NCBI GenBank assembly: GCA_964464635.1
Contig: CAYXGT010000031.1
Location: 1-27,126, forward strand
Direction of reading: 5' to 3'
Source: CAYLMG01 sp964464635
GTDB lineage: Bacteria > Planctomycetota > Phycisphaerae > Sedimentisphaerales > Anaerobacaceae
Length of the DNA stretch: 27,126 nucleotides
Shown: positions 6,483 through 14,521 of the stretch, piece by piece
How the letters are laid out: the number at the start of each line of letters is the position of its first letter
How positions within the stretch are numbered: position 1 is the first letter of the stretch
Notes under the pieces: model-generated
The model's database searches: none
What the model saw: only the letters and a program-made list of their open reading frames with translations
What the model was told of the DNA's origin: nothing
Program-made: the position numbers and the translations under genes

Positions 6483-7526
6483 GTGAAGACCATCGATTTG
6501 CGAAGCGACACAGTTACCCTGCCGAGCCCTGCGATGCGCCAGGCCATCGCCTCCGCCGAACTCGGTGATGATGTTTTCGGCGAAGACCCCACGATAAATA
6601 AACTTCAGCAAATGGCCGCTGAAATTACGGGCAAGGAAGCCGGCCTGCTGGTCGCAAGCGGAACTATGGGCAATCTCGTCAGCATCCTGACCCATTGCAG
6701 CCGAGGCGACGAGGTCATCCTCGGCGACCAGTCACATACATTTTACTATGAAGTCGGCGGAATCGCGGCACTCGGCGGAATTCAGGCTCATACGATACCC
6801 AACCAGCCGGACGGCACACTGAAACTATCTGACATCGCTACAGCCATACGACCCGACGGCTCACACTTTCCACCAACAAAGCTCATCTGTCTCGAAAACA
6901 CCCAGAACCGCTGCGGCGGTGTAATCCTGAAACCCGACTATATGAATTCCGTCGCTGAACTGGCAAAGCAAAATAATCTTAAAATCCACCTCGACGGCGC
7001 AAGGATTTTCAACGCTGCAGTTGCCCTCGGCATCGACGTCAAAGAGCTGGTTAAAGACACCGATTCCGTTATGTTCTGTTTATCGAAAGGCCTGGCCGCC
7101 CCCGTAGGCTCGGTCATTTGCGGCTCGGCAGAATTTATAAAAAGGGCGCATAAAATCCGTAAAATGGTCGGCGGCGGTATGAGGCAGGCAGGTATCATCG
7201 CGGCAGCCGGCATCGTCGCTCTCGAGCAGATGATTGACCGACTGGCGGAAGACCATAAAAATGCAAATAAACTTGCCCACGCAATTGTTCAGATAAAAGG
7301 CTTTTCAATTAACCTCGATGCCGTTCAGACAAACATAGTTTACTTCGACCTTGACAGTGAAGATATCACAGCCCAGCAGGTCATCGAAAAAGCGAAACAA
7401 AAAGGAGTGCTGCTATTAAACCTCGGGGCTAAAACTTTTCGAATGGTAACGCATTACGGCATTGAATCAGGGGATATAGAGACAGCAATTTCAGTCCTGA
7501 GTCAGATTATGAAAACGCTTAAATGA
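6483..7526 (+). CDS. ltaE: Low-specificity threonine aldolase (PLP-dependent)
   Basis: This enzyme cleaves threonine or allo-threonine to glycine and acetaldehyde. The 347-residue sequence follows the beta-eliminating-lyase family: IDLRSDTVTLPSPAMRQA at the start, GDDVFGEDPTIN, ASGTMGNLVSILTHC, DQSHTFYYEVGG (His85 stacks on PLP), IHLDGARIFNAA (Asp171 and Arg174), and CLSKGLAAPVGSV with the PLP lysine at Lys202. The longer frame from ATG 6450 adds 11 residues unlike the family. The GTG at 6483 has AGGAG seven bases upstream (6471-6475) and fits the promoter at 6418-6445, so I take the GTG. The GH31 gene follows after 14 bases and may be co-transcribed, although no metabolic link is obvious. 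The exact stereo-preference is not readable. Confidence 0.9.
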   Translation: MKTIDLRSDTVTLPSPAMRQAIASAELGDDVFGEDPTINKLQQMAAEITGKEAGLLVASGTMGNLVSILTHCSRGDEVILGDQSHTFYYEVGGIAALGGIQAHTIPNQPDGTLKLSDIATAIRPDGSHFPPTKLICLENTQNRCGGVILKPDYMNSVAELAKQNNLKIHLDGARIFNAAVALGIDVKELVKDTDSVMFCLSKGLAAPVGSVICGSAEFIKRAHKIRKMVGGGMRQAGIIAAAGIVALEQMIDRLAEDHKNANKLAHAIVQIKGFSINLDAVQTNIVYFDLDSEDITAQQVIEKAKQKGVLLLNLGAKTFRMVTHYGIESGDIETAISVLSQIMKTLK

Positions 7527-7540
7527 AAGGAGATTTTGTT

Positions 7541-9940
7541 ATGATTCGCAAGTCAGTTATCACAATATTGTGGGCAGTTCCGCTTGTATTTGTTTTCCCC
7601 GTTCTGTCATCCGGCCAGAACTTTACGCTGCTCAATGAGCCGGTCGATATCAGCAGTGATTTTTGCTGCTTTACCAACACTTATTACCTGGCTGACAGCC
7701 TTGCTGAATTCGACCCTGAATCGGCTGCCGGTAAAATTGTATATCGTCGATACGAGTACGCAACCGGCTTAGCCTTTAACGATACTTTTGCTTCTCTTAG
7801 ACGCGCACGTGCCAATGAATTTCCAAGCGACGAATACGCCGAGTCACCGGCCTTGCCCTTCTGCATTGAATTTATTTCTCCACGGACAATCCGTATTCGT
7901 GCTCAAAGCGGGGCCGAAAATAAACCTGACGGCCAATCTATTATGCTGGTTGGCGGTAAAGCACTGCAAGATACGACCTCCTGGAAGTACAGTAAAGTCG
8001 AGGGCGGTCACCGTTACGCCAGTTCCTACGGCTCTGTAACGATTCTGGAAAACCCGTGGCATATTGAATTGCGAGACGCCGAAGGCCGATTGCTGACCCG
8101 TACAAATCACAGCACTGATAACAACACCTCCATTACGCCGATTATGCCGTTCTGTTATGTCCGCAGGGCTTCGGATTATTCCCGCAGTTTCAATGCTGTC
8201 TTCTCACTGTCACCGGGAGAAAAGATTTTCGGCTGCGGCGAATCATTCACCCGCCTCGATAAACGAGGTCAGAAAGTCGTACTCTGGACCAACGACGCAA
8301 GGAGCGCCGAGACCGAAAAAATGTATAAGCCGGTTCCTTTCTTTATGAGCAGCCGCGGATACGGTGTGTTTATGCACACCTCAACACCGATTACCTGCGA
8401 CTTCGGGAAATATTTCAGCGGCATTTATTCTTTAATGATTGGCGACGACGAGCTTGATTTGTTTGTTTTCCTTGGCAGCCCAAAAGAAATACTCAATGAA
8501 TATACAAATCTGACCGGCAAAGCTGCGATGCCGCCGTTATGGTCTTTCGGCCTGTGGATGAGCAGAATTACTTATAACTCTGAAGAACAGGTGCGCTCAG
8601 TTGCCAAAAAGTTGCGCGATAATAAAATACCCTGCGATGTGATTCATATTGATACCGGCTGGTTCGAGACCGACTGGCGCTGCGACTATGAATTTTCAAA
8701 GTCACGGTTCGAAGAGCCTGAAAAAATGATAGCGGATTTGAAAAGCGACGGTTTCCACATCTCTCTTTGGCAGTTGCCTTACTTTGTGCCCAAGAATCGA
8801 TACTTTAAGGAGCTTGTGGAGAACGAACTCGTTGTCAAAGACGCCAAGGGCAATCTGCCAAATGAAGACGCTGTTCTTGATTTTTCAAATCCGCAAGCCG
8901 TCAAATGGTATCAGGACAAAATCGCCGGTCTGCTCCGTATGGGCGTAGGCGCGATTAAGGTTGACTTCGGCGAAGCGGCTCCATTCAAAGGCCTGTATGC
9001 CTCCGGACGAACAGGATTCTACGAACACAACCTTTACCCGCTTCGATATAACAAGGCCGTTGCCGACATAACCAAACAGATTACCGGTGATACGATTATC
9101 TGGGCTCGAAGCGCCTGGGCAGGCTCTCAGCGTTATCCTCTGCACTGGGGAGGTGACGCCGAAAATGCCGACACCGGAATGGCCGGACAGCTTCGCGGGG
9201 GATTGTCCTTCGGGCTGAGCGGCTTTTCATTCTGGAGTCACGATATTGGTGGTTTCGTAGTCCGGACACCGGCTGAGCTTTACCATCGCTGGATGCCGTT
9301 CGGTATGCTCACCTCACACAGCCGATGTCACGGGGCTCCACCGAAAGAGCCGTGGGAATACGGCGAAGAATTTATGAACGATTTCAGGGCCGCTGCAGAA
9401 ATAAAATATAAACTGATGCCTTACGTCTATGCACAGGCCAAACACTGCAGCGAGCAGGGCCTGCCTATGCTACGTGCGCTTTTCATCGAGTATCCCGACG
9501 ATGCCGGAAGTTGGCTGATTGAAGATGAGTACCTGTTCGGCTCGGATATATTAGTTGCACCTCTGCTGCACGCTGACACTGCCAGCCGGGATGTATATCT
9601 GCCCGCAGGTAAATGGATTGATTACCAAACGAAAAAAATCTATACCGGCGGCTGGCATCATATCGAGGCCGGCAAAATTCCTATAGTTATCCTTGTGCGC
9701 GACGGGGTAGTTTTACCGCATATCGACATTGCGCAATCAACAATGCAAATGGACTTCTCAAAAATCGAGCTTGTCATTTACGCAACCGATACTCAAAAAA
9801 CAGCAAAGGGCTTGTTCTGCCTGCCGTCGGATAACAAACTGCACAGCCTGTCTCTGACTAAAAAGAACGGTAAGTTCGTTCTGGATAACGACCCATTGAA
9901 AGGAAAAGTAACCTGGAAAATAATAGCTGCCATTCCCTGA
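7541..9940 (+). CDS. Secreted glycoside hydrolase family 31, alpha-xylosidase (YicI-type)
   Basis: This 799-residue protein should release alpha-linked xylose from xyloglucan oligosaccharides. Residues 1-25 are a signal peptide (MIRKS, hydrophobic core, cut near SSG-QN), so it acts in the periplasm or outside. An N-terminal beta-sandwich includes FGCGESFTRLDKRGQ. The GH31 barrel has PPLWSFGLWMSR, HIDTGWF and IKVDFGEAAP with nucleophile Asp475, then LHWGGDAENA with acid/base Asp539, and LSGFSFWSHDIGGF. 'KVDFGE' and 'HWGGD' followed by 'SHSRCHG' fit the alpha-xylosidase branch better than the alpha-glucosidase branch. The longer frame from ATG 7523 overlaps the ltaE stop. An AAAGGAG lies eight bases before ATG 7541 and gives a proper signal peptide. 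Its stop is only 11 bases from that of the convergent xylose-isomerase-like gene, which supports a xylose substrate. Confidence 0.88.
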   Translation: MIRKSVITILWAVPLVFVFPVLSSGQNFTLLNEPVDISSDFCCFTNTYYLADSLAEFDPESAAGKIVYRRYEYATGLAFNDTFASLRRARANEFPSDEYAESPALPFCIEFISPRTIRIRAQSGAENKPDGQSIMLVGGKALQDTTSWKYSKVEGGHRYASSYGSVTILENPWHIELRDAEGRLLTRTNHSTDNNTSITPIMPFCYVRRASDYSRSFNAVFSLSPGEKIFGCGESFTRLDKRGQKVVLWTNDARSAETEKMYKPVPFFMSSRGYGVFMHTSTPITCDFGKYFSGIYSLMIGDDELDLFVFLGSPKEILNEYTNLTGKAAMPPLWSFGLWMSRITYNSEEQVRSVAKKLRDNKIPCDVIHIDTGWFETDWRCDYEFSKSRFEEPEKMIADLKSDGFHISLWQLPYFVPKNRYFKELVENELVVKDAKGNLPNEDAVLDFSNPQAVKWYQDKIAGLLRMGVGAIKVDFGEAAPFKGLYASGRTGFYEHNLYPLRYNKAVADITKQITGDTIIWARSAWAGSQRYPLHWGGDAENADTGMAGQLRGGLSFGLSGFSFWSHDIGGFVVRTPAELYHRWMPFGMLTSHSRCHGAPPKEPWEYGEEFMNDFRAAAEIKYKLMPYVYAQAKHCSEQGLPMLRALFIEYPDDAGSWLIEDEYLFGSDILVAPLLHADTASRDVYLPAGKWIDYQTKKIYTGGWHHIEAGKIPIVILVRDGVVLPHIDIAQSTMQMDFSKIELVIYATDTQKTAKGLFCLPSDNKLHSLSLTKKNGKFVLDNDPLKGKVTWKIIAAIP

Positions 9941-9951
9941 GCGAACTTTTT

Positions 9952-11082
9952 TTAACTGTACATTTCGTTGAAGAATTTGTTGGCTGCGACGACGGCGGAG
10001 CGCATCATATCCTCCGCTTTGGCCGTATCTCTTTCTGCCAGATGTTTCATCAGTTTATTATTGTCAAGTTGTTCGGCGGCCTTTTCACAGGCTTCCCAGC
10101 TTAAGACGCTTCGTATAACTCTTTCAATCGCCTGCTGCTCATTGTCATAGGCCCTCGGCTGCATATCGTGTCCGAACCAGCGGCTGTAACCTGCCTGCTG
10201 AATAAGGCCTGCTATCGCGACGTTCATACCATTTACTCTTGTGCCGTGGTCGATGTCGAATTTTCCCGGCCCGCCGAGAATTATACCATCGTTATAGCCT
10301 TGGCTGTTCAGGTGCATATGGACCATCATATCATTATCCAGCTCTTCAACCGAATCGTAAACGTGGTCCAGCCCTATCATTTCTGAGTGACCAAACTCCT
10401 TGTTTACGCCTTTATTTTCCCTGGAAACGCCGAATTCCTCTTCAATTCTTCTCCAGAACAACAGTGCACTTGCGACTGTTGGTATCAGCATTGCCGGGTG
10501 TCCTTCGTTCGGCTTTGGTTCAAACGCTATATAGAGATTACCGCCTTTTTTCTGTTCATATTTGCACAATTCCGCAATACTTTCTTTAAGGTTTTGATAC
10601 ATTTGCTTAATTCCAATCGTGGCGATATCATAGCCGAAAGAGCCGTTCCAGATGACAAGAGCCGGTGCTTTTTCCGGGTGCCACGCCTTCTTCAAAGGCC
10701 CATAAGCTAAATCGACCGTTTTTGTCCCCAGGCCTTCTGCACTTTTTCTCTCCTGCGGGTCCAGCGATGTTATCCCGCCGTACGCATAGTGGCAATGAGC
10801 GCCGGGAGTAATCATCGCCAGATACAAGCCTGTATCAACCAAAGCATCAGCTACATCCGCTGCGTTCGTGTCGTCCACTTCCGCGTCGTAATGCATCTCT
10901 ATTCCCAGCTCGATATTACTCGGAAGTCTGGGGGCTATCTTGTCCTTTACTAACCTAATCATCTCCGGCGTGCCGAATTTATCACCATCCCATTCAGGCC
11001 TTTGGTCACCGGGTACAAATCCACCCTTGCCCGGATTAAACGTCCATCTGCATATACTGTGAAATGATTTATCTTTTGCCAT
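9952..11082 (-). CDS. Xylose isomerase-like TIM-barrel protein (divergent)
   Basis: This is a 376-residue cytosolic protein of the xylose isomerase / sugar isomerase barrel superfamily. Landmarks in order are RWTFNPGKGGF, IELGIEMHYDAEVDD, ITPGAHCHYAYGG, VIWNGSFGYD (the place of W-G-G-R-E-G-Y in classical enzymes), IAFEPKPNEGHPA (the E-P-K-P metal-ligand motif), HSEMIGLDH, HMHLNSQGYNDG and GKFDID (in place of the D-A-N-x-G-D metal cluster). It matches neither classical class I nor class II XylA closely. The function rests mainly on position: it starts five bases after the xylulokinase stop, and its AGGAG ribosome site lies inside the xylulokinase 3' end. An isomerase for another aldose (L-rhamnose, L-fucose, D-lyxose) is possible. 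Confidence 0.75.
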   Translation of the reverse strand: MAKDKSFHSICRWTFNPGKGGFVPGDQRPEWDGDKFGTPEMIRLVKDKIAPRLPSNIELGIEMHYDAEVDDTNAADVADALVDTGLYLAMITPGAHCHYAYGGITSLDPQERKSAEGLGTKTVDLAYGPLKKAWHPEKAPALVIWNGSFGYDIATIGIKQMYQNLKESIAELCKYEQKKGGNLYIAFEPKPNEGHPAMLIPTVASALLFWRRIEEEFGVSRENKGVNKEFGHSEMIGLDHVYDSVEELDNDMMVHMHLNSQGYNDGIILGGPGKFDIDHGTRVNGMNVAIAGLIQQAGYSRWFGHDMQPRAYDNEQQAIERVIRSVLSWEACEKAAEQLDNNKLMKHLAERDTAKAEDMMRSAVVAANKFFNEMYS

Positions 11083-11087
11083 ACCTA

Positions 11088-12578
11088 TCAGCTCCTTTCC
11101 AAAACATCTTCTAATTTACTTCGCCAGTTTTCGTAAGCGTTTTTATAGGCCGCCTGCATCTTTACATCAGGTTCAATTTTTCTAACACATTCAAATCCCA
11201 CGAATGCCTCTTCATAATCTTTGTATGTCCCTGCTCCTATACCTGCTCCTCTTGCGGCACCCTGAGCGCCGTCGGTATTATACAATTCTACTGTCGCACC
11301 GGTTACTGAAGCAAAGGTTTCGCAAAAAACGTCACTTAAAAACATATTAGCGCAGCCTGCATAAATAGTTTTAGTTTCGACGTTCATCTGCTTCATTATA
11401 TCCAGCCCGTACTTCATTGCAAAAACAATTCCCTCCTGTCCCGCCCGTAAAAGATGCTCTCTGCTGTGCCTGTTGAAATTCAAACCGTGAACAGAAGCGC
11501 CGATATCCCTGTTCTCAAGTGTCCTTTCGGCACCGTTTCCATAGGGCAGAACAATAACACCATCAGAACCGATACCTACTTTTTGGGCAGCCTTATCCAT
11601 CTGCTCATAGCTTAACCCGGCTGCCGCCGTATCTTTAAGCCACCTGTTGCATATCCCCGTGCCGTTGATACACATAAGCACGCCATATACAGGTTTATCG
11701 ATACTGTAATTGACGTGGGCAAAGATGTTTACTCTCGATTTGGCATCGTAGCCGGCTTCTTCAGTGACACCGTAAATTACTCCGCTCGTCCCTGCGGTCG
11801 TTGCCGCCTCTCCGGCGTTGAGAACCTTCAATGAAAGTGCGTTGTTAGGCTGGTCCCCGGCGCGGTATGTTATCGGCACATCTGCTCTAAGCCCAATTTC
11901 CCCTGCAGCCTGTCTTGTCAATTTGCCCTGCATTGAAAATGCAGGCAGAGCCTGCGGTATCAAATCTTTATCAATCTCGTAGTAATCCAGCACAATATCA
12001 GCAATTCGCCCTTTCTTAAAATCCCACAGTATCCCTTCAGACAATCCCGAATACGTTGTCTTAATCTCACCGCACAATTTCATCGCTATAAAATCTCCCG
12101 GCAGCATTATCTTGTGTATTTTTCTATAAATCTCCGGTTCGTTATCCTTGACCCACTTTAGCTTCGATGCAGTGAAATTGCCCGGCAGGTTCAGGCAATG
12201 CTCAAAACATTTTTTTTCACCGATTTTTTTCGCTGCCCGCTGCCCGATTTGCACCGCCCTGCTGTCGCACCATATTATCGCCGGCCGCAAAACTTCGAAA
12301 TTCTTATCAACCAGCACAAGACCGTGCATCTGGTATGATATTCCTATTGCTGATATGTCCTGAAGTTTGTCCCCCGACTGGTTTTTAAGCTTGGCTATCG
12401 CCGCCTTTACATTTTCCCACCAAACTAATGGGTTCTGCTCGGCCCAGCCGGCCTGTCCGGCAATAATCTCAAGCTCCGTATCAGGACTGGACGCAGATGC
12501 AGCTACTTTGCCGCTATCGGCATCCAGCAAAGATGACTTCACAAATGAACTTCCGACGTCTAATCCAAGCAAATACAT
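11088..12578 (-). CDS. xylB: Xylulokinase (FGGY family carbohydrate kinase)
   Basis: The enzyme phosphorylates D-xylulose at C5 with ATP, feeding the pentose phosphate pathway. The 496-residue FGGY protein shows MYLLGLDVGSSFVKSSLLD (phosphate-1 loop), SYQMHGLVLVD, IIWCDSRAV, MLPGDFIAMKLCGE, YRAGDQPNNALS with catalytic Asp242, then TTAGTSGVIYGV, and near the end GAQGAARGAGIGAG. The 'YQMHGLV' and 'IWCDSRA' segments are those of xylulokinases rather than glycerol or rhamnulose kinases. The frame extends 11 codons upstream to 12611, but alignment with the family starts at the ATG at 12578, which has a GCAGG a few bases upstream. It is the first gene of a two-gene operon with the isomerase-like gene. 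Confidence 0.88.
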   Translation of the reverse strand: MYLLGLDVGSSFVKSSLLDADSGKVAASASSPDTELEIIAGQAGWAEQNPLVWWENVKAAIAKLKNQSGDKLQDISAIGISYQMHGLVLVDKNFEVLRPAIIWCDSRAVQIGQRAAKKIGEKKCFEHCLNLPGNFTASKLKWVKDNEPEIYRKIHKIMLPGDFIAMKLCGEIKTTYSGLSEGILWDFKKGRIADIVLDYYEIDKDLIPQALPAFSMQGKLTRQAAGEIGLRADVPITYRAGDQPNNALSLKVLNAGEAATTAGTSGVIYGVTEEAGYDAKSRVNIFAHVNYSIDKPVYGVLMCINGTGICNRWLKDTAAAGLSYEQMDKAAQKVGIGSDGVIVLPYGNGAERTLENRDIGASVHGLNFNRHSREHLLRAGQEGIVFAMKYGLDIMKQMNVETKTIYAGCANMFLSDVFCETFASVTGATVELYNTDGAQGAARGAGIGAGTYKDYEEAFVGFECVRKIEPDVKMQAAYKNAYENWRSKLEDVLERS

Positions 12579-12615
12579 ATTCAGCCTGCCAAAGTTAATT
12601 ATCAGTAACAATTAA

Positions 12616-12644
12616 ATAAAAACACATTCTCATTTCTTTGTCCA
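12616..12644 (-). promoter_or_regulatory. Candidate promoter of the xylB operon
   Basis: On the minus strand TGGACA (12644-12639) and TTTTAT (12621-12616) are 17 bases apart, between the stop of the upstream minus-strand gene and xylB. The -35 matches five of six consensus bases and the -10 four. No clear operator was seen beside it. Confidence 0.42.
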
Positions 12645-12653
12645 CACAAAATT

Positions 12654-13619
12654 TCACGACATAGGCATAAATGAGTACAACAGGCCGTAGCCCTTAAAAA
12701 TGTAGTATATCATCATCAGGCAGACGAGTCCATAAATAATTTTCGGCAGCCAGAAACTGAAAAGCTGGAAGTTAAAGACAGCGGTTTCAGAATTCATATC
12801 TGCAAGTTTTTTTACGGAAGAATCGAGCTGACCCGATTCCTCGCCGGATTTCCATAAATCGATAAAGCCGTCGGACAGCGGTTCCTTGAAACCTTCGGAT
12901 GCATCCCTGCCCTGCTGTACACATAACTCTGCTCCTTTCAGTCTGTCGGCTATAACGAGGTTGGTCGTAGTCTGTGTTGCTATTCTCGTGCAGTCGGTTA
13001 TGGGAACGCCCGCACTTAACAGAATGTAAAAACTATAGCAATAACGGCTCAGAGCGAGATGCTTCAACGCCTTTCCCAGTGCCGGTATAAGCAGTGATAC
13101 AGTATCAAGAGCATATCGCAGCGGGCCGGTTCTGGGCGTAAAAATGATAATCAGATAAATGATTAATGCAGGAACAAAAAATATACTCATTATAAAAATC
13201 GATTGACGAACGGCATCAGAAACTGTGGAATGACCCAAAATAAGGCTGGGCAAAGGAATAAACAGGGCTGCAAAAAAAAGTATAACCGCCGGAAAAAGCA
13301 GGCCGGAAATAATCTTACCCTTAATCGTTTTTTTGAGGTTATGCCACTGTGAAAGCATCATTAAAACCCTGGGCAGGCTGCCGGAATTCTCCGCAGCCTC
13401 TATCGCCAGAACATCCAGCCGGTCGAAAACCTTCGGAAATCTTTGCATCGCTTCCGTGAGTGTATTTCCTTCCTGTATGATTTTCAGGATTTTAGTAAGC
13501 GTCTCGCGCATTCTGCGAGATGAGCTTTGTGCAGTTACCGTCAAGGCCCGCGAAATGGGCAGGCCCGCATCGAGCATCGTTGAAAGATTGTGATAAAACA
13601 ATTCATTATTAACAGCCAT
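12654..13619 (-). CDS. Type II secretion / type IV pilus inner-membrane F protein (GspF/PilC-like)
   Basis: This is a 321-residue protein with two T2SF domains. The first, near residues 5-110, contains FYHNLSTMLDAGLPISRAL, ITKI-type helices and VLAIEAAENSGSLPRVL. It is followed by two membrane helices (GLLFPAVILFFAALFIPL and IFFVPALIIYLIIIF). A second domain from about 180 contains YCYSFYILLSAGVPITDC and LWKSGEESGQLDSSV, and ends in a C-terminal helix (IIYGLVCLMMIYYIF). F proteins anchor the assembly platform of type II secretion and type IV pili and contact the E ATPase. No gspE, gspG or pilin gene is nearby, so it is an orphan here. The frame extends to GTG 13637. I prefer ATG 13619, because a TATTAT (13634-13629) sits nine bases before it and no SD is present for either start. 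Confidence 0.8.
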   Translation of the reverse strand: MAVNNELFYHNLSTMLDAGLPISRALTVTAQSSSRRMRETLTKILKIIQEGNTLTEAMQRFPKVFDRLDVLAIEAAENSGSLPRVLMMLSQWHNLKKTIKGKIISGLLFPAVILFFAALFIPLPSLILGHSTVSDAVRQSIFIMSIFFVPALIIYLIIIFTPRTGPLRYALDTVSLLIPALGKALKHLALSRYCYSFYILLSAGVPITDCTRIATQTTTNLVIADRLKGAELCVQQGRDASEGFKEPLSDGFIDLWKSGEESGQLDSSVKKLADMNSETAVFNFQLFSFWLPKIIYGLVCLMMIYYIFKGYGLLYSFMPMS

Positions 13620-13701
13620 AAGTAAATCATAATACACTTCTATGACGAAAAAGCGAACAAATCCTGCAGGCTCTTACTTCTGTTGTGCAACCTTTATCCT
13701 C

Positions 13702-13730
13702 TTGCCATAAATGGATTTATGATTTAACAT
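13702..13730 (+). promoter_or_regulatory. Promoter of the SDR gene, predicting a leaderless mRNA
   Basis: TTGCCA (13702-13707) and TAACAT (13725-13730) are 17 bases apart. Transcription would start at about 13737, within two bases of the GTG start codon at 13739. The gene has no good SD, which is consistent with leaderless translation. Confidence 0.45.
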
Positions 13731-13738
13731 AACAGGCT

Positions 13739-14482
13739 GTGGAATTGCATAATACTGTAGCTGTTATTACCGGCTCGACCGGCCGATTAGGCTCGGCAAT
13801 TGCCATCGCACTGGCCGAGGCAGGCTGCCACTGTATCTGCCATTACAACAAAAATCACGAGAAGGCAAAATCAATTGTCGAAAAGATTCAGCATTACAAA
13901 GTCAAGGCTGAGGCAATCCAGGCAGAACTTACCGACAAAAAACAAATAGAAAATCTATTCGAACAGGCCGGCCGGCTCGGCACACCGCAGATTCTGATAA
14001 ACTCGGCAGCAGTCTTTTCCAGACAGCCGCTGAAGGAAGTCAGCTTCAACGAGGCACAAAAAGTCTTAAATATAAATCTGACAGCCGCTATTCTTACGAG
14101 CCGAAACTTTGCTAAATCCATAAATGAAAATTTTCCGAACAGCTCTTGCGTCGCAGGAAAAATAATTAATATCGCCGATGCAGGCGCAATACGGCCCTGG
14201 GCCGGCTATGTCCTTTACTGCTCCTCGAAGGCAGGCCTGATTGGAGCAACAAAAGCACTCGCAAAAGAGCTGGCTCCAGCCGTTTGCGTAAATGCAATAG
14301 CGCCGGGAATAGTAACCTGGCCCGAAGGTTTTGACGAACAGCAGAAAGAAAGACAGCTTTCATTTATACCCATAAAAAGAACCGCCAGACTGCAAGAAAT
14401 AACAAATGCCGTTAAATTTCTTTTAGAAAATGATTATATTACAGGGCAGGTCCTTTGTGTTGACGGCGGAAGGAGCATTTGA
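13739..14482 (+). CDS. Short-chain dehydrogenase/reductase
   Basis: This 247-residue classical SDR uses NAD(P)H. The Rossmann start is VAVITGSTGRLGSAIAIALA. The canonical T-G-x3-G-x-G is altered so that Arg takes the place of the second glycine, as in pteridine reductase and FolM-like SDRs (T-G-x3-R-x-G). NSAAVFSRQPL stands for the N-N-A-G region, NINLTAAI follows, INIADAG gives the catalytic serine zone, and YCSSKAGLIGATKALAKEL supplies Tyr and Lys of Y-x3-K. GQVLCVDGGRSI is the usual C-terminus. A HYNKNHEKA stretch after strand 2, together with the Arg, hints at a pteridine or dihydrofolate reductase-like NADPH enzyme, but FabG-like roles remain possible. The start is GTG with no clear SD. 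It runs with pgsA and ribBA on the same strand. Confidence 0.85.
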   Translation: MELHNTVAVITGSTGRLGSAIAIALAEAGCHCICHYNKNHEKAKSIVEKIQHYKVKAEAIQAELTDKKQIENLFEQAGRLGTPQILINSAAVFSRQPLKEVSFNEAQKVLNINLTAAILTSRNFAKSINENFPNSSCVAGKIINIADAGAIRPWAGYVLYCSSKAGLIGATKALAKELAPAVCVNAIAPGIVTWPEGFDEQQKERQLSFIPIKRTARLQEITNAVKFLLENDYITGQVLCVDGGRSI

Positions 14483-14521
14483 TAGCTTTAGGACACAGAG
14501 AAAAAAATCAGAGAATAATTT

